A stretch of DNA of 50,167 nucleotides from Methanobacteriota archaeon (GCA_029547145.1 JAKPPV010000029.1:1-50167), one strand, 5' to 3'. Shown: positions 17,122 to 25,768, counted from the first letter of the stretch. Numbers and translations are program-made. Notes: generated by a model not told the origin, from the sequence alone.

Positions 17122-17382
17122 ATGACGGAGAGTATCGCCAAGTATCTCCTCGAGAATGTGGCCTTGCTCTTCGCCGAGAAGAGATACTCGTCCTTCACCC
17201 ATCTCGAAGCAATCTCGATCCTGGGTAAATCCGGCAACTACACGGGGGCGATCCTCGGAAAGTTAGTCCGCAGCGGGTGGCTAGAGAAAAAAACACCGGA
17301 TCCATACGACAAGCGAAAAAAGCTATATCGCGTCCGCCCGCTCGAGGAGACACTCTTTGAGATCGGTCGGTCCGAAGAGTGA
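17122..17382 (+). CDS. Small winged-helix transcriptional regulator
   Basis: An 86-residue protein made of a single wHTH: a first helix (SIAKYLLENVALLFAEKRY), a helix-turn-helix (THLEAISILGKSGNYTGAIL, then KLVRSGWLEKK) and a wing with charged residues (DPYDKRKKLYRV). The small size and lack of a ligand domain suggest a dimeric repressor of the MarR/ArsR-like kind. It is divergent from the seven-gene transglycosylase cluster, and its promoter contains the palindrome at 17077-17094. Autoregulation and control of the cluster are therefore likely, as for controller proteins of restriction-modification systems. The regulatory role is inferred from position. Confidence 0.7.
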   Translation: MTESIAKYLLENVALLFAEKRYSSFTHLEAISILGKSGNYTGAILGKLVRSGWLEKKTPDPYDKRKKLYRVRPLEETLFEIGRSEE

Positions 17383-17437
17383 TGGAGAGTGGCGTCCTGA
17401 CGCATTACCACGATTTATTGGCGTCCGAATTGCCAAT

Positions 17438-17454
17438 TAACACTTTCACACCGC
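17438..17454. repeat. Direct repeat copy 1 flanking low-GC cargo
   Basis: TAACACTTTCACACCGC is repeated exactly at 19011-19027. After each copy the next four bases match at three positions (GATC and AATC). The repeats bracket about 1.6 kb that contains the low-GC unknown gene. A weaker relative, CACTTTCACA, occurs near 21027. Confidence 0.55.
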
Positions 17455-17554
17455 GATCGCTTTCCTCATAAGCCCTGCCGTCGAGACTTTGATTTGCCCG
17501 TCTCCACGGCCGGGGGGCGGGACCACATCGGAGTTGTAACAATGTACGACCCAT

Positions 17555-17767
17555 ATGGGCACAGCCCCTTCATCCATCCCCGGTACCACAGCGGCACACT
17601 CGGTCGTAACAGAGGCGCGGGCGGTGATCGCTGAGACCGACCCGTTCGAGGACCCACCCATGACCGAGGCGGAGCGCGTCGTGGCCGAGGGCATCTATTC
17701 GCCGGCCGATCTGCGGCTCTTGCTGGAGATCGTCAGGCGGATTATGTGGGAGGAGGGGGAGATCTAG
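17555..17767 (+). CDS. Small hypothetical protein
   Basis: A 70-residue open frame. The N-terminal 35 residues are Ala/Ser/Thr-rich and low in structure. The C-terminal half (MTEAERVVAEGIYSPADLRL, then a helix ending MWEEGEI) looks like a real amphipathic helix pair with biased acidic residues. A shorter version could start at the internal Met (17660). No family recognised. It lies inside the repeat-bracketed segment. Coding status is moderate, because an overlapping minus-strand frame also exists. Confidence 0.4.
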   Translation: MGTAPSSIPGTTAAHSVVTEARAVIAETDPFEDPPMTEAERVVAEGIYSPADLRLLLEIVRRIMWEEGEI

Positions 17768-18000
17768 GCCGAAGGGCCGTTCTCTTTTTTCACCTCGAGG
17801 CGGAGCCGTGGCGGACGGTTAATGTTGTGTCTAGGATGAAGGCGCAAGGGGCACTGAATGGAACGGTGAAATTGAATATCCCTGCAATGGAATAACAAAT
17901 GTTCTCGCTCGCAACAGAATCAAAATACTCTCTTTTTACTAAAGCCGTCGGTATAGACTTATTTCGAGGAATTTTTACCCTAATAAAAAAAGCTCATACC

Positions 18001-18951
18001 ATGGAGGGCTGGAAACCGACATCCCATACTGTCAAGTTCACCGTAGTTTTTACCGGGTCCTCAACCGATGATCACACGATTAATGCGGCGGACCTTGCGG
18101 TTTCTCTTTCTGGAATATCCGGTCTCCTTTTCGATGCCAATCATAAGTTAAACGGCCCTAAATCTTCTGTAACGGTCAAGGTATACGGCTCACCGAAAGC
18201 AGGATCGTTCGAATTTGATATTATCACTACAATCGCAGGTCCGGTTTTAATCGGCTTGATAAATACTGTTGATATTATCGGATTAGCAGGTGACAAGCTC
18301 GAAAGCGCAATTAATTGTATAACCAATCTGATTGATTTGATCAAAGCCACAAATGGTAAACCCATTGAGACTGTTCGAACGATCGACGACGATCACGTCG
18401 AAATCTCTGTTTCGAATAGCCAGAACACAATAATAGTGAACAATTCAGTCATTCAATTATACAAGGACCCCAGTTGCCGTCGCGAGATGGAGAGGGTGGT
18501 CACGCCCTTATTTCGTCAAGGGGTCGAGTCTGTAACCTTTAAAAATTCAGAATCTGTCCCAGAGGTTGTGACCTGTGATCAAGCAGTTGCATTTGTTGCG
18601 CCTGAGCCCGAACCAATATGCGCAGAGAGCAACGTTGCTTCCTTTGTAATTACTCGAGCAGATTTTTCCGGAAGGCCAACTGGGTGGCGTTTCAGTCTGA
18701 ATACCGATAAAGGAGCGGATGATTTTCCTGTAGAAATACTTGATAGTGAATTCTTGGAAAACGTCCTCGAAAAAAGAATTCGTGTATCTCAAGGTACCGT
18801 AATCCGCGCGAAATACGAAATGGTTCAAGAACGAAAAGAGCGGATTGTGACGAGATGGCGTATACACCGAATTTTGGAAATTACACCAGAACTTCTCAGC
18901 GAGGTAGATACGTCATTAGACGAATGGGGCATCACATCAGAACGTCCATGA
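18001..18951 (+). CDS. Low-GC hypothetical protein, possible defence-island cargo
   Basis: A 316-residue protein (from the ATG at 18001; the frame is open back to 17899). An N-terminal beta-rich domain begins HTVKFTVVFTGSSTDDHTI, followed by ADLAVSLSGISGLLFDANH. A glycine/alanine-rich hydrophobic stretch around residue 80-100 (TTIAGPVLIGLINTVDIIGL) could be a membrane-inserting helix pair. The C-terminal half is a second beta domain (ASFVITRADFSGRPTGWRF). Base composition is clearly AT-richer than all neighbours, with codons such as AAA, ATA and TTA common, which signals recent transfer. Proteins with this N-terminal layout recur as uncharacterised accessory genes in prokaryotes, often as single cargo genes. 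The preferred start follows from the conserved-looking beta strand beginning just after it. No function assigned. Confidence 0.6.
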   Translation: MEGWKPTSHTVKFTVVFTGSSTDDHTINAADLAVSLSGISGLLFDANHKLNGPKSSVTVKVYGSPKAGSFEFDIITTIAGPVLIGLINTVDIIGLAGDKLESAINCITNLIDLIKATNGKPIETVRTIDDDHVEISVSNSQNTIIVNNSVIQLYKDPSCRREMERVVTPLFRQGVESVTFKNSESVPEVVTCDQAVAFVAPEPEPICAESNVASFVITRADFSGRPTGWRFSLNTDKGADDFPVEILDSEFLENVLEKRIRVSQGTVIRAKYEMVQERKERIVTRWRIHRILEITPELLSEVDTSLDEWGITSERP

Positions 18952-19010
18952 TCATCGGTGTTCGCAAGAAAACGCTATAAAAGGACCTCTAAACATTCTT
19001 CGGACTGTAA

Positions 19011-19027
19011 TAACACTTTCACACCGC
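19011..19027. repeat. Direct repeat copy 2 flanking low-GC cargo
   Basis: Exact second copy of TAACACTTTCACACCGC (first copy at 17438-17454), just past the end of the low-GC gene and before a small gene. It fits a recombination scar or duplicated insertion site. Confidence 0.55.
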
Positions 19028-19080
19028 AATCATCGCGATATAATTATTATTGTATCCAATGTGGTGACGGAGCTCGTCTC

Positions 19081-19350
19081 ATGAAAGTGCACGGGGCCAA
19101 AATCAAAGAGCAGGGCGTCACCTTTGCTGTCGTGATCGTAAAGAGTCATGTGTTGAACAACCGTTCCGATGCGGACAAGGCGATTCAGCAGGCTCAGACC
19201 TTCCTTTTCCCGGGAGTTCCTGTGGTCCTCATGGCCCAGGACTCGAGCGGGAGGGCGAAGTACTACGGACGGCCGGACATCTCGAAGTTCCTTGCTAACG
19301 TCCCCCTGAGGGCGATTCCGTGGAAAGAGTACACCTTCTCGGAGCGGTGA
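19081..19350 (+). CDS. Small conserved-looking hypothetical protein
   Basis: An 89-residue protein from the ATG at 19081; a longer frame reaching back to 18958 crosses the direct repeat and is unlikely to be coding. The pattern is a compact alpha/beta fold: strand GVTFAVVIVKSHVL, helix DADKAIQQAQTFL, strand PGVPVVLMAQDSSG, then YYGRPDISKFLANVPL, ending in IPWKEY. GGTGA about 20 bases before the ATG is too far to be a convincing ribosome site. No family recognised with certainty. Its codon use is closer to the host than the preceding gene, so it is probably not part of the same cargo unit. Confidence 0.6.
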   Translation: MKVHGAKIKEQGVTFAVVIVKSHVLNNRSDADKAIQQAQTFLFPGVPVVLMAQDSSGRAKYYGRPDISKFLANVPLRAIPWKEYTFSER

Positions 19351-19563
19351 ACCTGTAGAGCGCCGATTCGAGAGATGTTGCGGGGATTCGACATCTCTCT
19401 ATCATGTCCCCTAACGGTCCTAAAACAGTGCCGACGGCATACTTCCTGCGCTTCTGAGGCGGGCCAGCGTCTCCGTGATCTCACTGTTTGCGTTTACATA
19501 CGGGCGATTGCAAGGCCGACGAAAACCGGAACATTTCCGCGTGATTGTATTGGGTAAACGAGA

Positions 19564-20994
19564 ATGACATCCGAGTATAACTTCGAGGTCACCGGACTCT
19601 GGTGGCTCCCGGGACAGGAGGAGAAGCGCACCTGTGGCACGCTGACCTTCTCGAGAGACGAGGGAGGTCGGCTTTCGCTGATTGGCGCCTTCGGAGACAT
19701 CACCCAACTGACGGAGACAGGTCCGCGCATCGTGATCCATGGCCGCTCCAAGGATGGAAGAGTGTTCACGCTTCTCGATTGCTGGCGGCAGGGGTCCCAG
19801 CTGAGCTCCGGCGGTATCTATTGCGAGGACTACTTCACATCCATGGCCGTCGAAGGGTTCCATTTCAACGGCGAGGAGGACCTCCAATTCGACGCCGCCA
19901 CCGTCCGGTACCCCCTTCTCGAGGATTGGCTTCGGGAAGGCGGGCTCAGGGCGACTATCGAGCAGGAGGAGGCAACGCGCGGGATCAGCAATACGACGTT
20001 CGGTTGCACTCCTCCGGAGGGGAAAACCTTCAGGTTGAGGGATGTTACCCTTAGTTTCAACTACCGATACCAGGCCTCCTTCATCCTCCGCCGAGCGACC
20101 CTGATCTATTCGCAGGTAGCCCTCTTCGAATACCCGGAGAAGCGGAGTCTCGATGCGATCCTCAGGGACATCACGAAGTTGCGCGATTTCCTGTCCCTTG
20201 CCCTGAACAGGCCGATCTATCCCGACACGATCACCGTGACGTCGTCCAATCTCACGGAGCGTTTTGGTGAGGAGGACCGGCTGCTGCCGATACGGATCCA
20301 CCTTGTGTCCGGAATTACCGAGGTCCCCGAAGGCAATCTGGCCCCATGGGATCCGCTATTCTTCTTCACGGAAGTTCGGGATCGGTTTCCCATCGTGTAC
20401 CAGCGATGGCTCGACCTCTACGATGACCTGCGCCCGGCCATTCACTCCACGTTCGCCGCCCTCGCAGCGGGCAATGAGTACAACATCGATCGTCTGTTGA
20501 GCTTGACGCAGGCCGTCGAGTCCCTCCACCGGAGACTCTTCGACGGGACCTACATGGTCGACGAGGCGTTCGAGACGCTCAAGGCGACGCTCGTGGCCAC
20601 GCTCCCCTCCGACCTGGAACCGGACGCCCGCGCGAGTTTCGTCAGCAAGATCGGGTATATGAACGAATTTTCCCAGCGAAAACGTGTCAAGGACCTTATC
20701 CGCAGGATCGAGACGGACTTCGGCACAGACAGCATGAATCACCTCGATAACCGTGGTGAATTCATCGGCAAACTGGCTGCGACCCGGAACTACTACACCC
20801 ATTTCACGCCAGAGCTCTACGCAGAGGCGTACCATGGTATCGGCGTAGTCGTTCTCATCGAGAAGCTGCGCTTCCTACTGGATATGTCCTTCCTATGGCT
20901 CCTCGAGTTCACCCAGGACGATGTCCACCGGATCCTAGGGAACACCAACAAATACCGGACTCTCGGTCATTATCGCGGACAACCGCTCGACTAA
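19564..20994 (+). CDS. ApeA-like HEPN-domain antiphage protein
   Basis: A 476-residue protein. The N-terminal 300 residues are beta-rich, beginning YNFEVTGLWWLPGQEEKRTC, with the layout of the ApeA N-terminal domain. The C-terminal 170 residues are helical and contain R408-N-Y-Y-T-H413, the R-x4-H catalytic motif of HEPN ribonucleases, preceded by a conserved-looking helix (VESLHRRLF). Known ApeA acts by abortive infection: the HEPN domain is thought to cleave RNA after phage sensing by the N-terminal part. The length fits. It stands as a single gene with its own upstream region (213 bases), consistent with a stand-alone defence gene. The start ATG at 19564 follows an A-rich leader (GGTAAACGAGA). 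Assignment is from pattern recognition. Confidence 0.7.
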   Translation: MTSEYNFEVTGLWWLPGQEEKRTCGTLTFSRDEGGRLSLIGAFGDITQLTETGPRIVIHGRSKDGRVFTLLDCWRQGSQLSSGGIYCEDYFTSMAVEGFHFNGEEDLQFDAATVRYPLLEDWLREGGLRATIEQEEATRGISNTTFGCTPPEGKTFRLRDVTLSFNYRYQASFILRRATLIYSQVALFEYPEKRSLDAILRDITKLRDFLSLALNRPIYPDTITVTSSNLTERFGEEDRLLPIRIHLVSGITEVPEGNLAPWDPLFFFTEVRDRFPIVYQRWLDLYDDLRPAIHSTFAALAAGNEYNIDRLLSLTQAVESLHRRLFDGTYMVDEAFETLKATLVATLPSDLEPDARASFVSKIGYMNEFSQRKRVKDLIRRIETDFGTDSMNHLDNRGEFIGKLAATRNYYTHFTPELYAEAYHGIGVVVLIEKLRFLLDMSFLWLLEFTQDDVHRILGNTNKYRTLGHYRGQPLD

Positions 20995-21055
20995 GGCAAT
21001 AATCCTCCTTTTTCATATCACGGAGGCACTTTCACAAAAGAGCGGTGACTATCTC

Positions 21056-21220
21056 TTACGCGGCCGGCGCCGACTGCAATTGCTGCGCTGAGATCGTCGA
21101 AGCTGCGGCCACCGCCTCCGCCTCCCGCGCGTTCCGCTCTCGGATCTCCCCGGCCAGCTCGATCAGCATGTCTGGGTTGCCCAGACCGTGCGTGACCTCG
21201 AACCCATGCCCCTCCTTCAT
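21056..21220 (-). pseudogene. Fossil C-terminal tail of a tyrosine integrase
   Basis: A 54-codon minus-strand frame contains NPDMLIELAGEIRERNARE and ends QSAPAA-stop. This aligns with the last 38 residues of the intact integrase at 24267-25529 (DPDMLIELAAEIRERNARE ... PSAPTA-stop). An in-frame TAG lies two codons before its Met, and no catalytic core is present upstream. It is a degraded second integrase copy, so the island has seen at least two related integration events or an internal duplication and deletion. Confidence 0.75.
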
Positions 21221-21563
21221 GACCTAAACCAGCAGTTTGCAGCGTCCGAATGCGAAGAGCGATCACCGATCGGGTCTGTTGGCATCCTGCGAGGGAGACG
21301 GGAGATGTACTCCGGCAATTAGCTGCAGATGTCTTGCGGATGACCTACCACATACCGTCGTTGGTTACCGCGGACAAACAGATATTTTGGGTATTTGACT
21401 ATGATCGGACATGCTTAATCCTAGGAAAAACCGATATCCCAATGCTGTCGGAAACCCCGCGTCATCTGCGGTGACCTTTCGAGATGCCTGCCCCGAAGGA
21501 GAAGGTACCTAGCTCCGCCTTCGTATCCCGTGGAATGAGAAAAATAAGAAGATTCGACGTCGC
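21221..21563. other. Intergenic region before the DUF262 gene
   Basis: This stretch of about 340 bases lies between the integrase fossil and the DUF262 gene. A 74-codon plus-strand frame (21250-21474) overlaps it but shows no recognisable pattern. The A-rich stretch GAGAAAAATAAGAAG at about 21536-21550 may hold promoter elements for the next gene. Nothing else recognised. Confidence 0.4.
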
Positions 21564-23372
21564 TTGGTGAGGAACTTGTCAACTCAACGGTACTCCGTCA
21601 CACCACAACCCATTGAAACGCTGCTGACGTGGGTCAAATCGGGAGATATCGCGATTCCCGAGATCCAGCGCCCGTTCGTCTGGGACGCGGTGAAGGTCAG
21701 GAACCTGCTGGACTCGCTCTACCAGGGCTTTCCGATCGGCTATCTCATCGCGTGGAGAAACCCTGCCGTTCGACTCAAGGACGGCTCGAAGTCAGAAGGC
21801 AAGCGCATCCTGATCGACGGACAGCAGCGAGTAACAGCACTAATGGCCGGGCTGCTCGGGCATGAAGTGCTGACGAAGAACTACGAGACGGTGCACATCA
21901 GAATCGCCTTCAACCCCCTCACCGAGAAGTTCGAGGTCTCCAATCCGGCGTTACAGAAGGATCCGTCGTGGATCCCCGATATCGCCGGAGTCTTCTCTCC
22001 TAATGCAAGTCTGCTTAAGCTCACCAGATCCTACGTCGACGCAAATGCCAATGCGGACGAGGATGCGGTTTATGAAGCATTCGACAATCTACGAAAAATC
22101 ACCCATAACCATGTCGGAATCATCGAACTGGCGAGCGATCTTGATATCGAGACCGTGACGGAGATCTTCATACGCGTGAATTCGGCCGGGGCGCCCCTCT
22201 CGCAGGCCGACTTCGCCATGTCCAAGATCGCGGCGAATGAGACCTACGGCGGGCCGGAGCTGCGCAAGGCGATCGACTACTTCTGCCACCTCGCCATCGC
22301 TCCGGACTTCGCCTCGAAGATTGAGAAGAATGACACCGCCTTCGCCTCCTGCCAGTACTGGCCGTCATGTAAGTGGTTGAAGAACGCCAAGGACGATCTG
22401 TACGACCCGTCGTACACCGACATGCTGCGCGTCGCGTTCACCTCGCAATTTCGGCGCGGGCGGCTCGAGGACCTCGTTGCGCTCCTTTCAGGCAGGAACT
22501 TCGAGACAAAACAGTACGAGGAGGCCATCGCCGAACAGTCCTTCGCCACTCTCAAGGCGGGCGTCCTCGACTTCATGAACAAAACGCATTTCGAGCGCCT
22601 CACGATGATCCTCAGGTCGGCAGGCATCGTCACGAACGACCTGATCAAGAGTCAGAACGCTGTCAACTTCGCCTATATTCTCTACCTCACGGGGCGGGCA
22701 GAGGATATCCCCTCGCACGATCTCGAGCGCATGGTAAGTCGATGGTACGCGATGTCGGTCCTTCGCGGTCGATATTCCTCGAGCCCCGAGACAGCGTTCG
22801 ACTTCGACATCCGCCAGATCGATGCGCAGGGCCTCAAGCGATATACCGACGCGGTGATCGATGCCGAGCTGCCGGAGAGCTTCTGGACCGGAACGCTTCC
22901 GCAGAACATGGAAACGTCGGCCTCGAACAGCCCGTACTTCTCCGCATATAAGGCAGCCCAGGCAAAGCTCGGGGACAAGGGCTTCCTCTCACGTGATATC
23001 AAGGTGTTGGACCTTCTGCTGAACCGTAGCGATGTCCACCACGTCTTCCCCCGGGACTACCTCAAGAAGCAGGGCCTGGAGCGGGGCCGATACAATCAGA
23101 TTGCGAATTTTGTCCTGGCGCAGAGCGAGATCAACATCAAGATCGGGAACAGCGCTCCCGAAGTCTACTTCACTCATCTCCGAAACCAAGTGCGCGGAGG
23201 TAAGAAAAAGTACGGCGGCATTACCGACGAAGGCGAACTTTTGAGGAACCTGAAGGAGAACTGCATCCCGATGGGACTGCTTGAGGGGTCATTGACAGAC
23301 TACAACGAGTTCCTCGAGGAGCGACGCCGACTTATGGCGAACAAGATCAAGACCTGGTTCGAAAAGCTGTGA
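21564..23372 (+). CDS. DUF262-DUF1524 protein (GmrSD-type restriction of modified DNA)
   Basis: A 602-residue protein. The N-terminal DUF262 domain (ParB/sulfiredoxin-like NTPase fold) shows [26 protein letters not shown] and the signature [11 protein letters not shown] near residues 83-92. The C-terminal DUF1524 region has the His-Me finger pattern [11 protein letters not shown] (about 489-499), then [19 protein letters not shown]. Both halves are needed for a GmrSD/type IV enzyme, which uses nucleotide energy to cut DNA with modified bases; GmrSD itself targets glucosylated hydroxymethylcytosine. The start is non-ATG: TTG at 21564 or GTG at 21567. It lies near the putative DNA base-modification cluster. 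It could restrict foreign modified DNA, or its DGQQR NTPase could stand in for DpdB, which carries a related DGQHR motif; the second idea is speculative. Confidence 0.85.
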   Translation: MVRNLSTQRYSVTPQPIETLLTWVKSGDIAIPEIQRPFVWDAVKVRNLLDSLYQGFPIGYLIAWRNPAVRLKDGSKSEGKRILIDGQQRVTALMAGLLGHEVLTKNYETVHIRIAFNPLTEKFEVSNPALQKDPSWIPDIAGVFSPNASLLKLTRSYVDANANADEDAVYEAFDNLRKITHNHVGIIELASDLDIETVTEIFIRVNSAGAPLSQADFAMSKIAANETYGGPELRKAIDYFCHLAIAPDFASKIEKNDTAFASCQYWPSCKWLKNAKDDLYDPSYTDMLRVAFTSQFRRGRLEDLVALLSGRNFETKQYEEAIAEQSFATLKAGVLDFMNKTHFERLTMILRSAGIVTNDLIKSQNAVNFAYILYLTGRAEDIPSHDLERMVSRWYAMSVLRGRYSSSPETAFDFDIRQIDAQGLKRYTDAVIDAELPESFWTGTLPQNMETSASNSPYFSAYKAAQAKLGDKGFLSRDIKVLDLLLNRSDVHHVFPRDYLKKQGLERGRYNQIANFVLAQSEINIKIGNSAPEVYFTHLRNQVRGGKKKYGGITDEGELLRNLKENCIPMGLLEGSLTDYNEFLEERRRLMANKIKTWFEKL

Positions 23373-23568
23373 GTAGTCACGACCCAGACAACCGGGATAT
23401 TTTCACTCTGAACCCCCGCTCCTTTTCGCACTCAATCAGCGGTGCGCCGTAGAGGAGCGCGAAGGTCGTGCTCGGCGGGCCGGCCTCTGTCGCTGCGCCG
23501 GCAGAAGTTGCGGCCAGGGCAACGGGACAGCAGCGGTTGGAGGTGTTGTCTCAGATTTGGGTACCTTC

Positions 23569-24063
23569 TCAGGGATCGCTGTTTTTTTCCTTCTTCCATT
23601 CGGTGAGTCCGTAGACGCCGGGAGATTCTCGGTATACCCACGGTTCCGCGCCTCTCTCCTCCTCCACGCGAATGATTTTAGAGAGATCCGCTCCAACGGC
23701 GTTCACCGGATTCTTCGATGTCGTATAATACAGACCCCGTATTTGCATCGCGTCTGTAATCTCTTCAACGGAGAGTGGCCGGTCAGCGTCCTTCAATACC
23801 ATGCGGATGGCTTCGTGCTTTTTTATCCTCTTCCATTTACTCAGGCCGTAGAACCCCCGCGAGTGCCGATAAAGCCCCCGCTCGCTGCTATTTGCTTCCT
23901 TCGAACGAACAATCTTCGAACAATCTGAGTTAACGGCTCGGTTCCAGTTTTGCGAGGCGGATTGATACAGGTTCTGATCTTTGATCGTATACGCGATCAC
24001 CGTGTAATGAAGGGGCTGCCCGGCGTCCTCCAGCACCTTAAAGATTGCATCACATTTTTTCAT
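23569..24063 (-). CDS. Protein with two tandem HARE-HTH domains
   Basis: A 164-residue protein from the ATG at 24063 (a GTG at 24072 is an alternative). It is two copies of one winged-helix module. Repeat 1 runs from KKCDAIFKVLEDAGQPLHYT to RHSRGFYGLSKWKR; repeat 2 runs from KKHEAIRMVLKDADRPLSVE to RESPGVYGLTEWKK. Each has the HARE-HTH order: helix, G/D-x-P-L, helix, L-Y segment, N-x-V/AN, and the terminal G-x-YGL-x-W. HARE-HTH domains occur in restriction enzymes, RNA polymerase delta and chromatin proteins, and are proposed to recognise modified DNA. A lone double-domain protein has no catalytic part and may be a reader or regulator. It is minus-strand, convergent with the DUF262 gene. Confidence 0.75.
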   Translation of the reverse strand: MKKCDAIFKVLEDAGQPLHYTVIAYTIKDQNLYQSASQNWNRAVNSDCSKIVRSKEANSSERGLYRHSRGFYGLSKWKRIKKHEAIRMVLKDADRPLSVEEITDAMQIRGLYYTTSKNPVNAVGADLSKIIRVEEERGAEPWVYRESPGVYGLTEWKKEKNSDP

Positions 24064-24266
24064 GAATATCACTTTTTTACAAATTCTAATATCTCAACAC
24101 TCATAGAAATACGGCTATTATTTGTGATCGAGGTTTTTTCACCTCCATAACTATACTTTTAAGGCGGCATATAAACCCAAAATCGCCGCTTGTGCAGGCA
24201 TCATCCATAACCTATGGTGTCAGTCTTTGGGTGAGAGGACTTCTAGGAAAAGGATTGAATGCATTC

Positions 24267-25529
24267 TCACGCTGTCGGCGCAGACGGCACTTGAGGGGCG
24301 GCGCCCGACATAGTTGCGAGCTCCACCTCCCGCGCATTCCGCTCGCGGATCTCCGCGGCCAGTTCGATCAACATGTCCGGGTCAGCCCAAAGCGTGCGCT
24401 TCGCGTCCGAGATCTCCGCCGCAGCCTCGGTCGTCAGCGCCTGGCCGCAGATGGAACAGTATCGGGACCCGGGCCCGCCGATGGTGTGGCACTGCGGGCA
24501 GGGCCGCGGCGCGAGTGGGTCGATGCGGTCCGCCTTCTGCTTGATCCCGGCCTTGTCGAGGATCTCCGCGTCGATGTCGGCCTCGCAGAGCACGGCGTAG
24601 GTCCGGAACTCCTGCGTGTTCAGGTTGCCCCACATCATCTGCTTGATGATCGACTCCTGGAAGTTCTGCTGGATCATGTGGGTGATCCGCGACTTCCGGA
24701 ACAGGTGCATGTGGATGCGCTTGGTGATGCCGGCGCGCTCCGCGGCCACTTTGATCCGCTGCCGGATCTGGGCGTAGTTCATCGCCACCTGTTTCCGGGT
24801 CGAGACGAAGACCCAGCCGTCAGGGACGACCTCGAGCGGGTAGACGTTCTTCCACGCGGCCAGCATCTCGCGCGCCCAGGTGCAGCGGGCGTACCGGATC
24901 CGGTTCTTCTTGGTGTCGCGGATGTGGACCCGGATGCCGTACTCGTCGAAGACGACGTCGCGCCACCGGAGCCGGGCGATCTCGCCGATTCGCCCGCCGG
25001 TCTCGTACAGGACCGCGACGATCGCCCGGTCGCGCGCGGACCAGCAGTTGTCGAGGATCCGGGTGATCTCCTCGGCGGTCAGCAGGCCGTCGGGCGCGGT
25101 CGTGGCGTGATCGACGTGCGGGATATGGATCGCCTTGACCTTCTCGCGGTTGACCGTCGAGTAGCCGTTATCGATGAGCCACAGCACGAAGGACTTGAGC
25201 GCCTTGATGTAGTCGTGCTTGGTGTTCTGCTTGTAGGGCGTGCCGCGCGCGCTGGTGCCGGCCTGCATCGCGTTGAGGCCGGCATACAGGTCTCCAGCGG
25301 TCATTTCTCGGAACGGCCGAGGGATGAACCGTCGCCATGAGATCAGGTCGTAGATGGTCTTGAGAACGCGGTGAGTGTTGATGTGGCGGAGGGCCTGGTA
25401 CTCGGAGACGTACTCCTCGATCAGCCGGCGATCGTCCTCGGTCAGACGATCTTCGAAAAGGGCTTTGCGAAATGCGCGTTCAGGAGTGGCGCGCACTTTG
25501 TGCGGATAGAACGGGGCCTCTGGGTTCAT
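24267..25529 (-). CDS. Tyrosine recombinase/integrase with C-terminal zinc ribbon
   Basis: A 420-residue integrase. The N-terminal SAM-like DNA-binding domain covers residues 30-125. The catalytic domain has Arg180 in TGGRIGEIARLRW, Lys207/208 in RDTKKNR, the HLFR box (H275, R278), Trp300 in the position of the second His, and the nucleophile Tyr311 in EFRTYAVL. A zinc ribbon follows (C344, C347, C358, C361), then the tail DPDMLIELAAEIRERNARE shared with the fossil at 21056-21220. It is encoded 43 bases from the 3' end of tRNA-Ser(CGA), the classic arrangement for an element integrated into a tRNA gene. All catalytic residues are present, so it is probably functional. This marks the right boundary of the island. 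Confidence 0.9.
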   Translation of the reverse strand: MNPEAPFYPHKVRATPERAFRKALFEDRLTEDDRRLIEEYVSEYQALRHINTHRVLKTIYDLISWRRFIPRPFREMTAGDLYAGLNAMQAGTSARGTPYKQNTKHDYIKALKSFVLWLIDNGYSTVNREKVKAIHIPHVDHATTAPDGLLTAEEITRILDNCWSARDRAIVAVLYETGGRIGEIARLRWRDVVFDEYGIRVHIRDTKKNRIRYARCTWAREMLAAWKNVYPLEVVPDGWVFVSTRKQVAMNYAQIRQRIKVAAERAGITKRIHMHLFRKSRITHMIQQNFQESIIKQMMWGNLNTQEFRTYAVLCEADIDAEILDKAGIKQKADRIDPLAPRPCPQCHTIGGPGSRYCSICGQALTTEAAAEISDAKRTLWADPDMLIELAAEIRERNAREVELATMSGAAPQVPSAPTA

Positions 25530-25572
25530 ACTCGTTTATCGAACCCGTGAGGATTTGAACTATCATGCTGGA

Positions 25573-25657
25573 CGCCGAGGGGGAGATTTGAACTCCCGAG
25601 GTGCAAGGCACCATCGGCTTTCGAGGCCGACGCCTTCCCGGACTAGACTACCTCGGC
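25573..25657 (-). tRNA. tRNA-Ser (anticodon CGA)
   Basis: Read on the minus strand from 25657: acceptor GCCGAGG pairs with CCTCGGC at the 3' end (25580-25574). The anticodon arm is TCGGC-CTCGAAA-GCCGA with anticodon CGA. A long variable arm (class II tRNA) is followed by a T arm containing GTTCAAATC, and the discriminator is G73. No CCA is encoded. A TATA-like TTATAC lies at 25689-25694, about 35 bases upstream. The 3' end faces the integrase gene and is the probable attachment site. No second copy of the tRNA 3' end was found in the window, so the other attachment site should lie to the left of it. Confidence 0.9.
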
Positions 25658-25768
25658 AGAAGAGGCCTATGATCATCGGCACGGATTCGTATAAGCATAT
25701 CGAACGGCCGGGACCAAAGGGTATATCTGTCTCCATGTTACATGCTAGCATACTACAGGGTGACAGGC

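Noticed and set aside
19420-20301. Minus-strand 293-codon frame opposite the ApeA-like gene
   Set aside because: It is antisense to a gene with the HEPN motif on the other strand. The faint resemblance of its end to an integrase tail is too short to trust.
21250-21474. 74-codon plus-strand frame between the integrase fossil and the DUF262 gene
   Set aside because: No ribosome site, no recognisable pattern, and it begins in degraded mobile-element sequence.
24128-24143. Hairpin GAGGT-TTTTTC-ACCTC before the HARE-HTH gene
   Set aside because: Five-base stem only; it could be a chance match or part of the promoter of the minus-strand gene. No convincing terminator role.
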